Below are positions 14,201-27,567 of a stretch of 64,000 bases of DNA, piece after piece. How positions within the stretch are numbered: the first letter of the stretch is position 1; the number at the start of each line of letters is the position of its first letter. The translations under genes were made by a program, and so were the position numbers. The stretch covers positions 10,471,543-10,535,542 of the forward strand of contig NC_037598.1 in NCBI RefSeq assembly GCF_003073045.1, in the 5' to 3' direction. Under the pieces are notes generated by a model. It did not search any database. It was not told where the DNA came from and saw nothing but the letters and a program-made list of their open reading frames with translations. This DNA comes from Pomacea canaliculata. Its lineage: Eukaryota; Mollusca; Gastropoda; Architaenioglossa; Ampullariidae.

Positions 14201-16977
14201 GATTTTTTATTTATTCTATGTGATATAATTGAAAATGAAAAATAATTGTCTTTCAATTATTGCCTTCTTTGATTACTGCATTGTGTAATGTATAACCATT
14301 TTAAACATTTTAAAATACTAATCTCACCCAGATTTACCCTAAACTAGCAGACATCAGTCACAAAAGCAGTGACAACTTATCAGGATGACTAAGACAGCTA
14401 AATGTTTTTATTATCTACCACACCGACAAAAGTTCAAAACTGATTAGACCACAGTGTCAGGTCTACTTTATCTAAGCTCAACTAAACAAAGTGCGTCAAC
14501 ACTGACCCCGTGACAGCATTTATCGAACACAAACAATATTATCAATTATACAAAGCAAAATTATCTCGTAAAATTTCTAAGAATTATCTTACTTTCATTG
14601 CAGTGTGGTGAATGATAACCATCCTCGCACTCGTCTGAACAGACTCCCGTCACGGTGTTGCACGTTGACTGGTTTTTACAGTGACCACACAGCTTGGACA
14701 TAGACATGTGGCCATTACATTAAAACAAACATTTGAAGTCCACTCATAACTTAGACAGACACATACTAAACACGATATACACACTAAATCGTCTTATTTA
14801 CCTCACAGATGTTACATCACACACACACATGATCTTCAGACCTATGCTCTACTCATTAAATATTTTATTTCTTCCTCGGGGTAACACGAACAATTTTATT
14901 TATTTGTATGTGTTTTCATGTTGATGATGTTACAGATGCACTTCAAACTAACAGTCATCTGTCATTAAACGACTAATATGATACTTACTCAGTCAAGACG
15001 ACTCAGATAAACAACGTTAAATGTATTTACATTTATATGACAGTCGTCAGAATTTTGGGGGTTAACAATAAGAGCATCTCTACCAAATAACTATTATCTA
15101 CTCTCCCCTGTGGAAAAAAGCACTGTTCTACTAACAGCTAATTTATTTCAAGAGCTAACATTTTCCACATGTGGTGTGACGACTTTCTTACTGAATTCTC
15201 TACAGTCAGTAATGCTCCTATTATACAATATGTTTTATACCTGACTACACGATGCTCCGTAGGACCCAACTGGACACTCTGTAAATAATCACAAGTGACA
15301 GGAACTATCATCAGAACTGGCAGAAACTATAGTCAGTACTTACAATGATCATTTCTACTTCCTAGCAGTATAAACAAATTTAAAATACAGAAATCAACCA
15401 ACATTCCAAGTTATATTCGAAGAATTAACAATGTTGAAATTGGTCGACACATAATTACAATACTTGAAGGATATACAGTATTTAAGGATGAATATTAGTT
15501 CAGAGCCAGGTATACAATTATGGTCAAAGTCGGTAAGGGCTCAACGAATAATTACAAGATTATCCAATCTGTTGTTGTTACTTTGCATTCACTAAGATTT
15601 TGACCTGTTTCTATTTCAAGTGAAGAAGAAAGATGAAAATAAAATGGTTTACCTTCGTTGCATTTACTCCCTTGCCAGCCAGGTGTACAGCCATGAAGAC
15701 AAAAATTAGTTTCAAGGCTGCAAGACTGGTTCCAGCAATTCAGACACCCGAGGCTTTCCTGCCTGCACCCCGAGTGCTTGGCTTCGTACACTGGAAACGA
15801 CATGAACATTGAGTACAACTGTCGTCAACGCTAACCTTTAATACAACCATCACTGACTTAGACCCTCGATAAAACTAAAATTCAATTAATATCTACATTA
15901 TTTATAAGAAGGCTCAAAACGTAGTGGCCAATGTTTTTAGACAGTCACGACCTTAGTAAAAATGTGTTTGTTAAAAATAATAAAAATAAAAAAAAAAAAA
16001 AAATGTTTCTTTCGAAAAAGTGAGTTCTGGAGATTTCTGCATACATGAATATGTTAAAATGCCCTGTCTCCTACCTGTCTTCTCACTATGAGCATGCTCA
16101 TTGGTGATTATGTTTGCGATGTAATGCTCGAAAATGGACCAAACAACTTCTTTGTTTCTCACGGATATTTCTTGTATAAAACACAGCTTCTGGCCGACAC
16201 TTGCAGGTCGCCAGGTTTTGCAAGTAACATGGAGTTGACTCTATTCCATGACATACGTGGATCCACTGGACCAAAAAAATAACTGTGCTGAGCGATGCTA
16301 ACGATTGCATTTTTGCGGCGGATCCCATCTGACTAGAAAAATGTCATGTGCTGCTATTATACTGTTAGGAGTTTCTCCGACTGGCCAGTGCGAACTTGTT
16401 TATCGCTTGAAACCAATGGAAAAAAATACTTTACCAGGAATGTAAACAGTCGTGTCTCGGTAGTGACCTAACTAACAAAACAAAAAAAAACAGCGTGTGC
16501 GATGATTACCGAGTGATCATATATAGTATCGTGTAGTTTAAGAGTTTTTGAGTGTACCTGAATATTTATAAAACACAGTCCACCTGCTGTAAATAGATCC
16601 CTTCAGGTATTCTACCTTAACGTGGTATTCAAATCAAACCAAAAATGTCAGAATATATTCAAAGCTTGACAGTTCACTGACCTGTGTAACACCATAAGGG
16701 CAAAAAAATAAATAAAATACAATAAATGCCACACTTGTTCGATCGTCCGAAAGCGCACGCACACACACACGGAACACCTCTTACCTGCAACAACAATACA
16801 TGTCAGAGATACAGCACAGCAGGCAGCGACGACGATTTTGACGACCTTGCTGTTCGCAGTCGCTGCTGTGCTTTTCTGTTGTGGTTTTGTTGATAAAGAT
16901 GATGTCAGAGGCGTGAGTTGGTTAACAGTAGGGATGGAATCCCCATTGGTAATAAGGTTGTAGTTATCCGTCTTCAT
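5285..16977 (-). CDS. G1: type II membrane protein with about nine EGF modules, partly decayed
   Basis: Exon 1 (16785-16977) encodes a 43-residue tail beginning MKTDNYNLITNG and a membrane segment VVKIVVAACCAVSLTCIVV. Exon 2 (15653-15790) is the six-Cys half-module. Then come 38/100-bp pairs: 15241-15278/14593-14692, 14056-14093/13391-13490, 12986-13023/12041-12140, 11551-11588/10766-10866, 10492-10529/9844-9943, 9432-9469/8916-9015, 8674-8711/8155-8256, 7482-7519/6718-6817 and 6419-6456/6039-6128. The last exon ends at stop 5285 with the tail LITVIAIWFP. Modules read CPxGSYGxxC...CGHC...C...VTGxC...GC.DGY...C. Exons 10766, 8155 and 6039 have abnormal lengths (101, 102 and 90 instead of 100, 100 and 91) and shift frame, so this is a decaying copy or holds sequence errors. 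The family is SCARF/MEGF-like; cell-surface recognition is inferred. Confidence 0.75.
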
Positions 16978-17138
16978 GACCGGCCACCCGCTAGTTTTTC
17001 ACACTATCCTTGTTCAATGTGTCGCTCACTAACACTTTCGAGTCATGATAACGATTAGACTTTGTACTTCCTCAATACCTTTTTCATTCAAAAAATGAAG
17101 AGTGCAGTGGCGGTTGTGGAGCTACTCTTCACGTTTTC

Positions 17139-17146
17139 CTATAAAT
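17139..17146 (-). promoter_or_regulatory. Candidate TATA box of G1
   Basis: On the minus strand ATTTATAG lies about 160 bases upstream of the G1 start codon and is followed by GGAAAACG. The TATA-like core plus a downstream GGAAAAC matches the arrangement before G2 and G3. This is the weakest of the four candidates. Confidence 0.4.
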
Positions 17147-17390
17147 GTTCACGAGCTTGTTCACAGTATCGTTCAGTACATGTAAGAGCTATGTTGATAA
17201 ATGTGTTTGTTTTAAAACTGAGCTGAGCTGATTACTTGGAAAATCTTTCATTTATCTCCACTTGCTACCTGACCCACTGACCCCTATTCATCCAGGTTTT
17301 AGTTTCGTCTGTTTGGCCTTTAGACATCATAGTGATAAAGTGCTTCCACTTTACATCGTACGGTCCTGTGTTAAGATTTTGTGTCAGGAC

Positions 17391-18923
17391 CAGGGATGGG
17401 GAGTAGCTGTAGCCTAGCTACAGCTACTGTAGCCGGCTACAAATTTTGTAGCTGTAGCTTAGCCGGCTTCAATTTTTAAAAAAAAGTAGCTTGTAGCCCG
17501 TAGCTACATTTTAGAAAAGTAGCTGTAGCTTGGCTACATGTGGCTACTTTCACGACATGTAGCACTCTAGTAGTGTACAAAGTATAATGTCTTTGGTTGT
17601 AGATTTCCATCTATATTCAAATTTCAGCACGGCGCAATGTAAAAGATAGAATGTGCTTTGCGCGAGGGAGGAATGATGTTCAACAATGTAGCGATGTTTG
17701 CAAAAAAATGTCTTATTGCGACGAAATAGAACGTCTGTGCAGAATGTTCGAGGGAGGGAGAATAAATAGCAGGCTGACATGGTGTAGATATAAAAATCAG
17801 ACATGGTACCCCGACTCAGTGTGAATGTGGCAATTAAATATTTAGAAAATATTTAGAAAAATGTCATTTTATCAAAAGTAATGTTTATACCATATCTCAA
17901 ATGCATACTTTGTAGCTTATGCATTCTAAAAAAAATTGCAAAATTTTACTGCTGTAGCACAAGCAATCTGAGAAATTGTTTATAGTTTAGGACTGGATGT
18001 CAAAAACGACAAACAGAGAAATTCAAGCTTAAAGATTTAAAATAAATAATATATCAGATATCATTTTGAAAATTATATTTCAGTGTTTAATTCTACATTT
18101 GACATCCTACTATATAATTTCTATTTAGTATGCCAGGACTATACTTTTCACCCTATCAGCTTTTGGAAACAATTAGTTTGTGTTCCTTTCTTTGTTTCAG
18201 TGTCAGTGTTAGAAAAAAAATGCCTTATGATCTGCTTGCCTAAATTAGATTAAGCAGTGTTTTACTTAAATTCCATGCAAACTCATTTATTTCAATGGTC
18301 TGTTGTTCATATGTCACAGTATTGATAAGAGGTTGACATTTTTCATCACTACATAACCTAACTTATTGAAAATTCCACCAGGTACCTGATACTTAAGCAT
18401 CTGTTTAGTTTTCATTTCTAAGTAACAGGAACAAATAGTTATAGAAAACAAATGTTTATCGGAAAACTTATATAATTTCTTTTGTCACTAAAACAGGATG
18501 AGAGAAAAAGATCCAGAAAATGTTTAATATAATCGTAAAATACGTGTACTTATTGTGTGAAAAAGGCCGGGGGGAGGAAGGGGCAAGGAATGAATGAAAG
18601 CATTTATGGATTCACTAAATAAAATGTCGGTATATCGCAGTTCTCCGTTCATTATTATAATAAAACTTTGTGTAAAGCAAGTAATAGTGTTAGTGTGTAT
18701 GTTTGATGTTTGTGTATGTTGCTAACGCCAGCTGGCTACAGCTAACTTGTTATAACATCACACTTTTAAAAGTAGCCAAAAAGAAGCTGGCTACATTTAA
18801 AAGTAGCCCAAAGTAGCTGGCTACTTTTTGCAAAATTGTAGCTGTAGTGTAGCCGGCTACATTTTGAAAAAAAGTAGCTGTAGCCTAGCCGGCTACAAAT
18901 TAAAAGTAGCTTGCCCATCCCTG
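17391..18923. mobile_element. Non-autonomous hAT-like DNA transposon
   Basis: The left end starts CAGGGATGGG and the right end finishes CCCATCCCTG as an inverted repeat. Exact 8-bp target duplications GTCAGGAC flank it at 17383-17390 and 18924-18931, as expected for hAT elements. Both subterminal regions carry many short motifs (TAGCTGTAGC, TAGCCGGCTAC) that could be transposase binding sites. No open frame resembles a transposase, so the 1.53-kb element would need one supplied in trans. The intact TSD suggests a fairly recent insertion between G1 and G2. Confidence 0.9.
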
Positions 18924-18931
18924 GTCAGGAC

Positions 18932-19864
18932 ACACATATTTATCTGTGTGTAATGCCTGATGAGTGTTTATCAGTAAGCATCCTATTATATCGATCTTTT
19001 AATGACAGCTTCCCTTGCCTACACAGTGTCATTATTAGCTCACTACCTTTTGAAAAAAAATACAACTGTTCAAGGATTGCCCACCCTGCATTTCTGTAAC
19101 CAATTAACTGTATAACTATAGTCTCAGAAAAGAGACACAATTTTTCCACAGAATTATGGATTCTGTTGTCACATTTTTATCTTTCGCCTTGGGTTAGAAG
19201 TTGTGTTGTTGTGGAGAAAATTTTGCTGGAGATAACGAGGCGATAGTTGACTGCTTCGCTCACAAACTGACCAGGGAAACAACAGGGAGCTAACTGCAGA
19301 CGGATATAATAAAATCGTCTTTTCCTGCTGAATAGCTTCCCTTTGACTACAGATGCGATGGAGAGTAGACATGCACAGTTTGACTTTTGTATCTCTTTCC
19401 ATACTAGAGCACTATCATCATCTGTTTACATTGGTTATATGTGGAAAGCTACCTCAGGATCATTCTCGCTTTTAGCCTTGGCTCGCAGTACATGATCGAG
19501 TAAGTCAACAACTCAAAGAACAAGCATTATGATTAAAGACAACACATTCATAGCTCACCAAAGGTATTTTTATTAAATAAAAAATATTGGAAATGAAGCA
19601 ATGTAAACCATCAAAGACAAATTAAGGCTCATTGCAGAGCTTCAAACTATCGAAACATAATGTACATTTTTAAAATCATAAGCTAATATATTTTAAAAGA
19701 GGTAAAGATGTTTAGTACAAATTTTGTTCAAGAAATAGTAAATCCTTGCATCATCAAAAATATACATTAAAAGCTAGAATAATTACAAGCACTAATTATG
19801 AGACTTAAACACTTTTATGTTCAAAGAAAGCATGCAATTTCCGCTCAGGCACGTTCAAGAACTT
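18932..19864. other. G2 3' region with poly(A) signal
   Basis: Minus-strand AATAAA (plus TTTATT) lies at 19569-19574, about 290 bases past the G2 stop. The stretch around it aligns by eye with the 3' region of G3 (27240-27560), so it is a paralogous 3' untranslated region. No hydrophobic last exon is visible where G3 has one. Confidence 0.55.
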
Positions 19865-22800
19865 TCAAAATATTCTTACATCTGGGTAGAAGCCATAGTC
19901 GCAATCTCGTGTCATGGGGTTACAACCGCTGAAATAGCCAGTCCTTGTACGTCTGTCAAAAACCTTCTTGGTAAATAGAAATAAAAATTAGAAACTTGTG
20001 CATGTACTTTTGTATTGTAAAATACTTTTAGTGGTGGAAAAAAACAAAGAGAGTAATTACAAACAGATGTCTACGACTACATAAGAAAGAAGGAAAAAGG
20101 CAATATGGAATACTGGGGGATAAGAAGAGATAAATTTAACGAATGAATTACGATTCTACTTTGTAGAAATGAACAATATAGGCTGCCAAAAGCTTATGTG
20201 TAAAAAGTGCATTATATTTTTTTTTCTAATTTGACTGCAAAAATCTATAATCTATGTTCTGTTTTAAGATAGCATCTCATCCGTGGCTCATTCACATACC
20301 TTAATGCAAAACCAACTGTACGTCCCATATGCACACTCTGAAAATAAAAATACATCCTCTTGGTGACTGCAGCTTAGACAGGTCTTGGCTACCTCTGATT
20401 AAGTTGCCGTTATATTTAGACCACCGTACAAGGCGTTCCCTACTTCCATTTAAAGGCGAATCTTAGAAATATAAAAACAATGATTTATTTAATTATTCAA
20501 TATTTCAATGCTAATTTTGTAGCTAATAAGCTGTAATTGTGTATTTCAACACACTAGACAATCGCCTTTTAAAAATAATTATGAGAAATGTACAATTTGC
20601 AGATGTATGAGGAACTAAATTTCTAAAAATACTGTTTCATCGAAGAATAAAGGCAAAGAATGAAGAAATTGCAAAAGGGGCTTACTTTGTTTACAGAATG
20701 GATATTCATATCCTAAAGCACAGCCAGACAGGCATCGTCCTGTCACGTGATCGCATGTATTTCCACGTCGGCAATGACCACATTTCTGGAGGAAAAAAAG
20801 CTTAAAATTTCAAAAGTTTTAGGAACAACCTTTCTGTATTCACATAATAAAGGCAGGAACAAGTCAATTTAAAAATATAAAGCCCAAAAATGGGAAAAGT
20901 AAACTGCTTGTAATGGTGATTTATATTGACTGGATCCACACACATACACAGTCGCTCACAGAAATGATAAAAGCGGTAAAGTTCTTCGCGCGCAGGTCAA
21001 GCAATAGTGATAAAGAAGACTAGGTCAAAATTTATTTATTTATTTATTTATTTGGTCAAATCATCGCATGGATAAAGAAATGCTCATTGTATGCCATGTC
21101 TAACGCCTTCTTAAGGTCCTTTTCTCCTTTCTAACACCACTGACTGAGGCTTAAAATACCCGCTTCTAAAATCTTCTTACCCGTTTGCACGATCGTCCAT
21201 AGAAACCCGCAGGACATGCTGACAATGAAATCAACAAATACATTTAATTTGAAGAAATTATTTTTTAATGATGAAGAATGTAAAACGATTAACAAAGTTA
21301 ATAAACATCATGGTTAATGCATTGTAAATGTATCTTGTAAATATAAAAACACATTAAAATGCAGTTATTTTTCCTTTTAAAGTTTTCTCATATAAAGATC
21401 TAATTAAGCCAATAAATGCTGGTTTTAGTCTGTTGCTAAGCTACAACTTCAGCCTTCTCTTAAAAATATTTTTAACTCAATGATTGATTTTTGTGTCCGC
21501 TGTTAATAGTATAAAAAAAAAAAATTCAACCTAATAAAATAAACCTTAAAAAGTGGTGATGGTAGTCCTTCAATACGTCTTTTATATCTTAGTAGAATTC
21601 GTTAAGAAAGGGATTTAGTGCATAGAAACACTAATTTATCATTTTAGATCAAATTACTAATTGGTAATGAGTAATTTTATTCATGGATTTAAAAATAGCA
21701 TGCAAAGCATATTTGTTCGAAATGCAAATTTCTCAGTTAAAAAAAGTCCAATCAAAAGTGAGCGTACTTTCTTTACAAAGTGGTGTTGTATACCCGTCGT
21801 CACAGCCCTTTGGACAACTTCCTGTCACGTGGTCACAGACTTTTCCGGCTTTGCATTTACCACACGGCTGCAGAAAACAAAATGTCGAATGTTGTCAGAA
21901 TTCAGGAATAAATGCATCTGATATTTTACTACTGCAGTTGACCAAATCTTCTTTTTTATTTTACATTTAAGAAATTCTGCAGTGGCGATGAAGTAAATGC
22001 AATTTTTCATCATATATAGAAAACCTTAAAGCAATCAGAGAAGCAATGTGTGGGGAAAAGAAATCGCTCCGCCGACTTAGTTCCTTCCCTTTGACTACTA
22101 GATCCGCTCATTGTATGTCATGTCTACCTCCTTCTTGAAATCATTTGCTTCCTACGATTTGCTTCCTTGATATCACGACTGAATGAGGTTTATAATACAC
22201 GCTAAGATCTTCTTACCTCGTTGCACAATCGTCCATAGAAACCGGCCGGACATTCTGAAAATGAAAGCAACAGATATATTTAGTTTGAAGAAAGTATTTT
22301 TTTAAGATAAAAAATATACGACATTTAACAAAATTAATAAACATCAGGTGTACGGTATTGTCGTATGTATTTTGTAAATATATAAAATGACATGATAATA
22401 GAGATAGTTATACTTTTGAAGTTTTCTCACAAATAATATTTTTAACACAATGATTGCTCTTTGTGTTTGTTGTTAAAAGTTAAAATTTAAGCTAACAAAT
22501 AATCCTCAAAAATGGTGGCGGTAGTCATTTAATACGTTCTTTATAAAAATTATCTTCGTCGTATTCGTTAAGATAGTGATTTAGTACATAGAAATACTAA
22601 TTTATGATTTACCAGCTAATTAAATAGGACATTCATTAATGGGATTTAGGAATAGCAGGCAAATAATAATATTCGTTCAGAATGCAAATTTCTCAGTTAA
22701 AAGAAGTCCAATCAAAAGTGAGCGTACTTTCTTGACAAAGGGGTGCTTTTGTATACCCGTCAGCACAGCCGTGTGGACAACTTCCTGTCACGTGGTCACA

Positions 22801-25800
22801 CTCATCAAACACATGTTTGCATCTACACAGCTGCAGAAAACAAAATGTCGAATGTGTTGTCAAATAAAGAAAATAGTGTTCCTTGTATTTATAGTTAGTA
22901 ACTGTTTAGAATTAATCTGCTAATTGCGAGAGCATAAAATGTTTTGTCGAGTACATTCACCTACCTGACTGCACTCAGGACCGTACCAGCCAAGTGGGCA
23001 GGCTGGAAGTAAAATACAGTATCACATTAATAAGCTCAAAACAAAAATCTTACGAGTGATTCTTATGTAAAGGTGGTGTAGCTATAGTGCTCAAAGTTGC
23101 ATTATGCAGCTTTACATTTCAGTTTTCACTATGTCAAATTTTGGCCTTGTCCGATCTCGATAATCAAACGCAGAACTGCTCTTAATAAACAATAGAATGA
23201 TAAAACAGTATACATGTAACTGACATACATATTTAGTGTTTTATGAACGTTTTAAGTAACTTAACTAATTACTTTTGTTTATCCTAATATATATATAAAG
23301 ATCAATAGCCATGGTTGTTGGGAGTAAGTAATATTGCGAGTTTTTTTTTTTTTAACAGACATCGTATATTGGTAGGTATTTTCTTTCTTCAAATCTCTAA
23401 ATGCACGATTTTGTAAGTTGTAAACTAAAGCACATAGAAGCAAAAGCTGATTTCTTACTTTAGTGGAAACAATCAGCTGTCTTTATAAGCTAGCTGAGAA
23501 GAAGACTTCATTACCATATCGTAGGAAACTGCACTAGCTATACATATTCTATTTGTTTACGTAGAACCACAGAAAACAAACTTACTTTCATTGCAGTGAG
23601 ATCCCTCATATCCATCCTTACAGCCCTGTGAACAAACTCCTGTCACACTGTTACACGTGTCCGGACTTTTACACTGACCGCAGGACTGGCACAGAGAGAC
23701 ATCATTGGAGGTCACGTGAGTACACTAGAGTCATGTGACTAGTGTCCATGTTATTAAAACTGAGATTTGAGTAGAGGTCCCGTGTTTACCTAAGACACGT
23801 TTAAACTACAACATTTATAATTTATTCATACATACACACCTAATGAATATCTATATAAGATTACTTAAAGTACTGTTCTATTGATTTATACTCGTTACCT
23901 CACACTACTGTTTATGATATTAATATTGGTATTAACTGCAGTGTGGTAAGCTGTTATCTGCTGAAGACAGAAGACCAATGAACGAAGAGGTTTCAGTCTC
24001 GTACCTGGTTACACGAGGTACCATGGTAACCAGCAGGACACGCTGGAAAATAAACAGCAGCAATGTTGCAAGTCTCAACAAAAGTCGGGATAACTATAAA
24101 CAATAAATAAGTATAATTAATTAAAAAAACATGTGCTGTAAGACATAATTTGCTTTTGATACTTGCGATAAATTGTTCAATACTATTTTTAAAAATGCAA
24201 ATATTTTGTCTTTCAAAGCTTCCCGAAGTGTACCTCTTGTAGAAGTAAAGGATATTTATTATCATGCTTATGTGCCTTAGTTAATTAAAAAAAAATGAAA
24301 GCTACAAAAGTAAATAAATCAAAATTAAATTATATATTTATATATATCTTATAAACCTATAAATAAAAACCGCATCACTGGAATGCTATAGAAATAAATA
24401 AAAGTGATAAAATAATCTCACGTGTGTTGCAGTGTTCAGTCGTATAGCCAGCCATACAGCCGTCCGGACACACTCCTGTAACAGGGTCACAGTGTGTGTC
24501 CTCGCTACAATGGCCACAAGTCAAGTTGCAGTCAGGACCATGGAAACTTTGTGAACATCCTTGTGTGGACAGGTGAATAAAGTAGTTTATATTACAGAGC
24601 TGTGTTGGATTTTAAATTATATTTGTGTTTATTATTTCATTGGCAGATATAATCCATCGTGTAACAGCTACCTTACTAATAACTGTTAAACTTGTTTTTG
24701 AATATTTTCTTAGAAGCAAGGATCTATAAATTCATTTCGTTTTACACCGTCAACTGTGTCTTTAAGCACACTAAGTAGAATATGTGACTATACAGAGCAT
24801 GATTTTGTTAGTTATAACTTGTTTCCGTGAAAAATAATTTAAGAACCCATAACTTCACAAGGACATAGAGATATTCTGTGGAACTAAACATGCGTTTATA
24901 AAAGGTAAAATCTGACTACAAGTGAATATGTAGTGGAAGATAATCACTGCACTTAAAGCTCAGGGTTATGAAGACAGACAATGAACTCCCAATACTCGAG
25001 AGGTAAACAACTAACCCTCGTCACACCTGCTCCCTTGCCACCCAGCTGTACAGCCGTGAAGACAAACCTTGGTTTCTACATCACAAGACACGTTTGTGCA
25101 GCTCAGACACTCAAGACCTGTATCCTTGTGCCTCTCATAGACAGTAAAGTAAACTGGAAACTGGGAGAGATACATAAAGTTATCATATATAACCAAAACA
25201 ATGTTACCTCTCAAAATTAAAATCAGTGAGTCACGGCAGGCTTTACTAGTATAACAAATTCTGTAATGTAACAAGTTTCACTAAAGAAAGAAAGAATTAT
25301 TACAAGAGGAATAGTAGAATTTTATTATTTTTGCTGGATTAAATAATCTACTAAGTGATTAAAATCAGGTGCTGTTGCTTATGAGTAAATATAGAGTATT
25401 ATTTTATTGTATGAACATAGATGCTGGTATAGATGTGTATGAATAAATGGAAGTAAGCTTGATACTAATGTCCCCATACATGTACTTCACTTGATGTTTG
25501 ATGCAAGGTGTACACTTTGATGTTTGTTAAGCTGATTTACATTACATCCCATCTCCAGTAGTTTTCTGTGCATCGGTTTTCACACAGGATTTCATTCTTG
25601 AAGACACGAAGACATGTTTTCTTATACAGTTACGCATCAGTGCAGCTGATTAACAGTTTAATTATCAGTCTTGAAAACATGACTGACTGGGGAAAAAACT
25701 GACAATAAACTAAACACTTGGCATGATTCTGTTTGAAAGTAATTGCCACATGAAGTGGCAATCTTACATGTAGTAACTTCAATAAACGAGTATTTGTCTT

Positions 25801-26238
25801 TCGTCAGAATAAATTGAAATTCTTACCTGCCATACCCAGACACAAGCTTAGAAGCAGTATAACAAAAAAGTAAATTGCGATGAGTTTCCTAGTATTCTCG
25901 CTCTTTACTTTCGTTTTCGTCCTCTGTATCAAATCTGCCATCTTTGTCCTGGCTGCTTGCACTGTGGGCACCAGCTTCCTTTTCACACTTTCTATTTTAG
26001 GTTTCAGCTTTTCTTTTGCTCCTCGCAGTGCAGACAATAATTTTGTGTTCCATAGTTTTGTCTTGGTCCCGTGTACTGCAACCACAACCTCTGCTTCTTT
26101 CTGTTTATTTAATGACAAAGCAGTGACGTTGCACTCTTCCTCGCCGTTCTCATCACACCTTTCATCGTCGTTCACATCGCACCCTTCATCTTCATCGTCT
26201 TCGATGTTGATGTTGCTCTCTTGGAGTTTTCTACTCAT
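19865..26238 (-). CDS. G2: type II membrane protein with six EGF modules, C-terminal anchor exon missing
   Basis: Exon 1 (25827-26238) gives a long tail of about 115 residues: first acidic (DDEDEGCDVNDDERCDENG), then lysine-rich and probably helical (KTKLWNTKLL, KPKIESVKRKL), then the membrane segment LIAIYFFVILLLSLCLGMAG. Exon 2 (25016-25153) is the half-module. Exon 3 (24422-24559) is a complete 46-residue module without its usual intron. Pairs follow: 24005-24042/23586-23685, 22965-23002/22728-22830 (one extra codon), 22217-22254/21768-21867, 21181-21218/20686-20785 and 20300-20337. The final exon ends near 19946 and holds a degenerate half (SGCNPMTRDCDYGFYPD), then runs through a would-be donor into stop 19865. 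All joins are in phase. The paralogues' hydrophobic tail is not found, so only the N-terminal segment would anchor it. Extracellular recognition is inferred from the family. Confidence 0.85.
21031..21053. repeat. TTTA tetranucleotide repeat
   Basis: Short perfect TTTA array inside an intron of G2. Confidence 0.9.
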
Positions 26239-26387
26239 TGTTCTGCAGTTCTACACCCGTGCAATGCCAGTATTCTCCAAGACTGACAGTGAATGTTATT
26301 TTGCGTCCAGCACAGCTCCTCCGAGTGCTAATTTATTCAAAGGTGATGTCATCACTGGAAGCATAGTTCAACGGTGTTTTCCGTTGG

Positions 26388-26397
26388 CTATATATAG
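26388..26397 (-). promoter_or_regulatory. TATA box of G2
   Basis: CTATATATAG on the minus strand lies about 150 bases before the G2 ATG. It is followed by CCAACGGAAAACACCG, a block shared with G3 (CCAGCGGGAAAACACGA) and in part with G5. Confidence 0.75.
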
Positions 26398-27567
26398 ACT
26401 TCTCTAGAACCACGCCATAATGTTAACCTTCTGCGATGTGATGCATGTGTAAGAAAGATCTTCAATTGACAGGATTTTTAAGTCTCTGCATGAAATGTTA
26501 TCATGATTGTATGTGTATGTAGCTTCACCATCTTTCAGACAAACACAGATTAACTGTGTATGAGGTTTGTCACTCACTCCTCTCAAGGGTATATAAGGGG
26601 TTAATGTGTTATGTAACTGCGCTGCGTCTTCTATTGGCTGTGACTATTTTTAGAACATGGGTTTTTATCCCTCTAGGAATCAGCTGCACACAAGATTGTT
26701 TAGAGCTAGATGTCTGGCATCTAAGAAGAAGTCAGTGTCTTGTATTCACCATCCAGTCAATGTGTAGGGACATGTTGCACAGCCTGGACCATGGCTGCTA
26801 ATACATTTATTGCCTGGGGCCGCAGCTATACTGGGTGTTCACATAATTCTTCTCTCAGTGGTTTAAAAATGAGTTTTCGTTCTAATCACGAGTTGCTTAT
26901 CTTTATTTATTTAATAGTATTTGTCATATGCTTCATATGAATTGTTCAATATATATATCTTTTGATGGTGCATGTTACGAATAATGAAATAAAAACATTT
27001 TGTACTCATACAATCATTTGTTGCCAGGTAAACGATCCAAAATCATCGAGTAACAGTAAATTTCAAAATTAAATGGTTAATAACCATGTTATTTAGTGTA
27101 AATCTGCTGCTTCAGACCGGAAAATAGGTTCTTGAGGCTTTGTCTCGCAGTATATATATATAATCAAGTAACTCAACGACTCATGCACAGAACAAACATA
27201 ATATTTAAAGACAGCATATTCATTAAAATCTCAAAAAAGTTCTTTATTCACAGAAAAATATCGGAAATGCTACACTTTAATCAGTGAAAAATCTCAAGTA
27301 TTTTTCCAAGCTGAGCTTCAAACCTCCTGAATATTCTACGTTTTGAAATCATCAGCAAATACATCTATTTGAATAGAGATAAATATTTATGTATAAATTA
27401 TGTCGCGAAAACCCTGGAGTAATAGACATTTCCTCTAAAAAGGAGACATAACAAAATAGAATATTTACAAACTCTGAGATTACAAAAGTTTTATGTTCAA
27501 CTACTTTCCCCTCACGCACTCGCACAATTTACTTAGCAGAAGCATGATGATATAAACTCCACTTAGT
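26398..27567. other. Intergenic between G2 promoter and G3 3' end
   Basis: Holds the G2 upstream region and the G3 3' untranslated region. Minus-strand AATAAA is at 27243-27248, about 320 bases after the G3 stop. No other gene is seen. Confidence 0.5.

Noticed and set aside
25880-26407. Plus-strand open frame of 175 codons
   Set aside because: It is the antisense of G2 exon 1, whose minus-strand frame has a start, tail, membrane segment and proper donor. The Ser/Phe-rich composition is a shadow of the acidic and lysine-rich codons.
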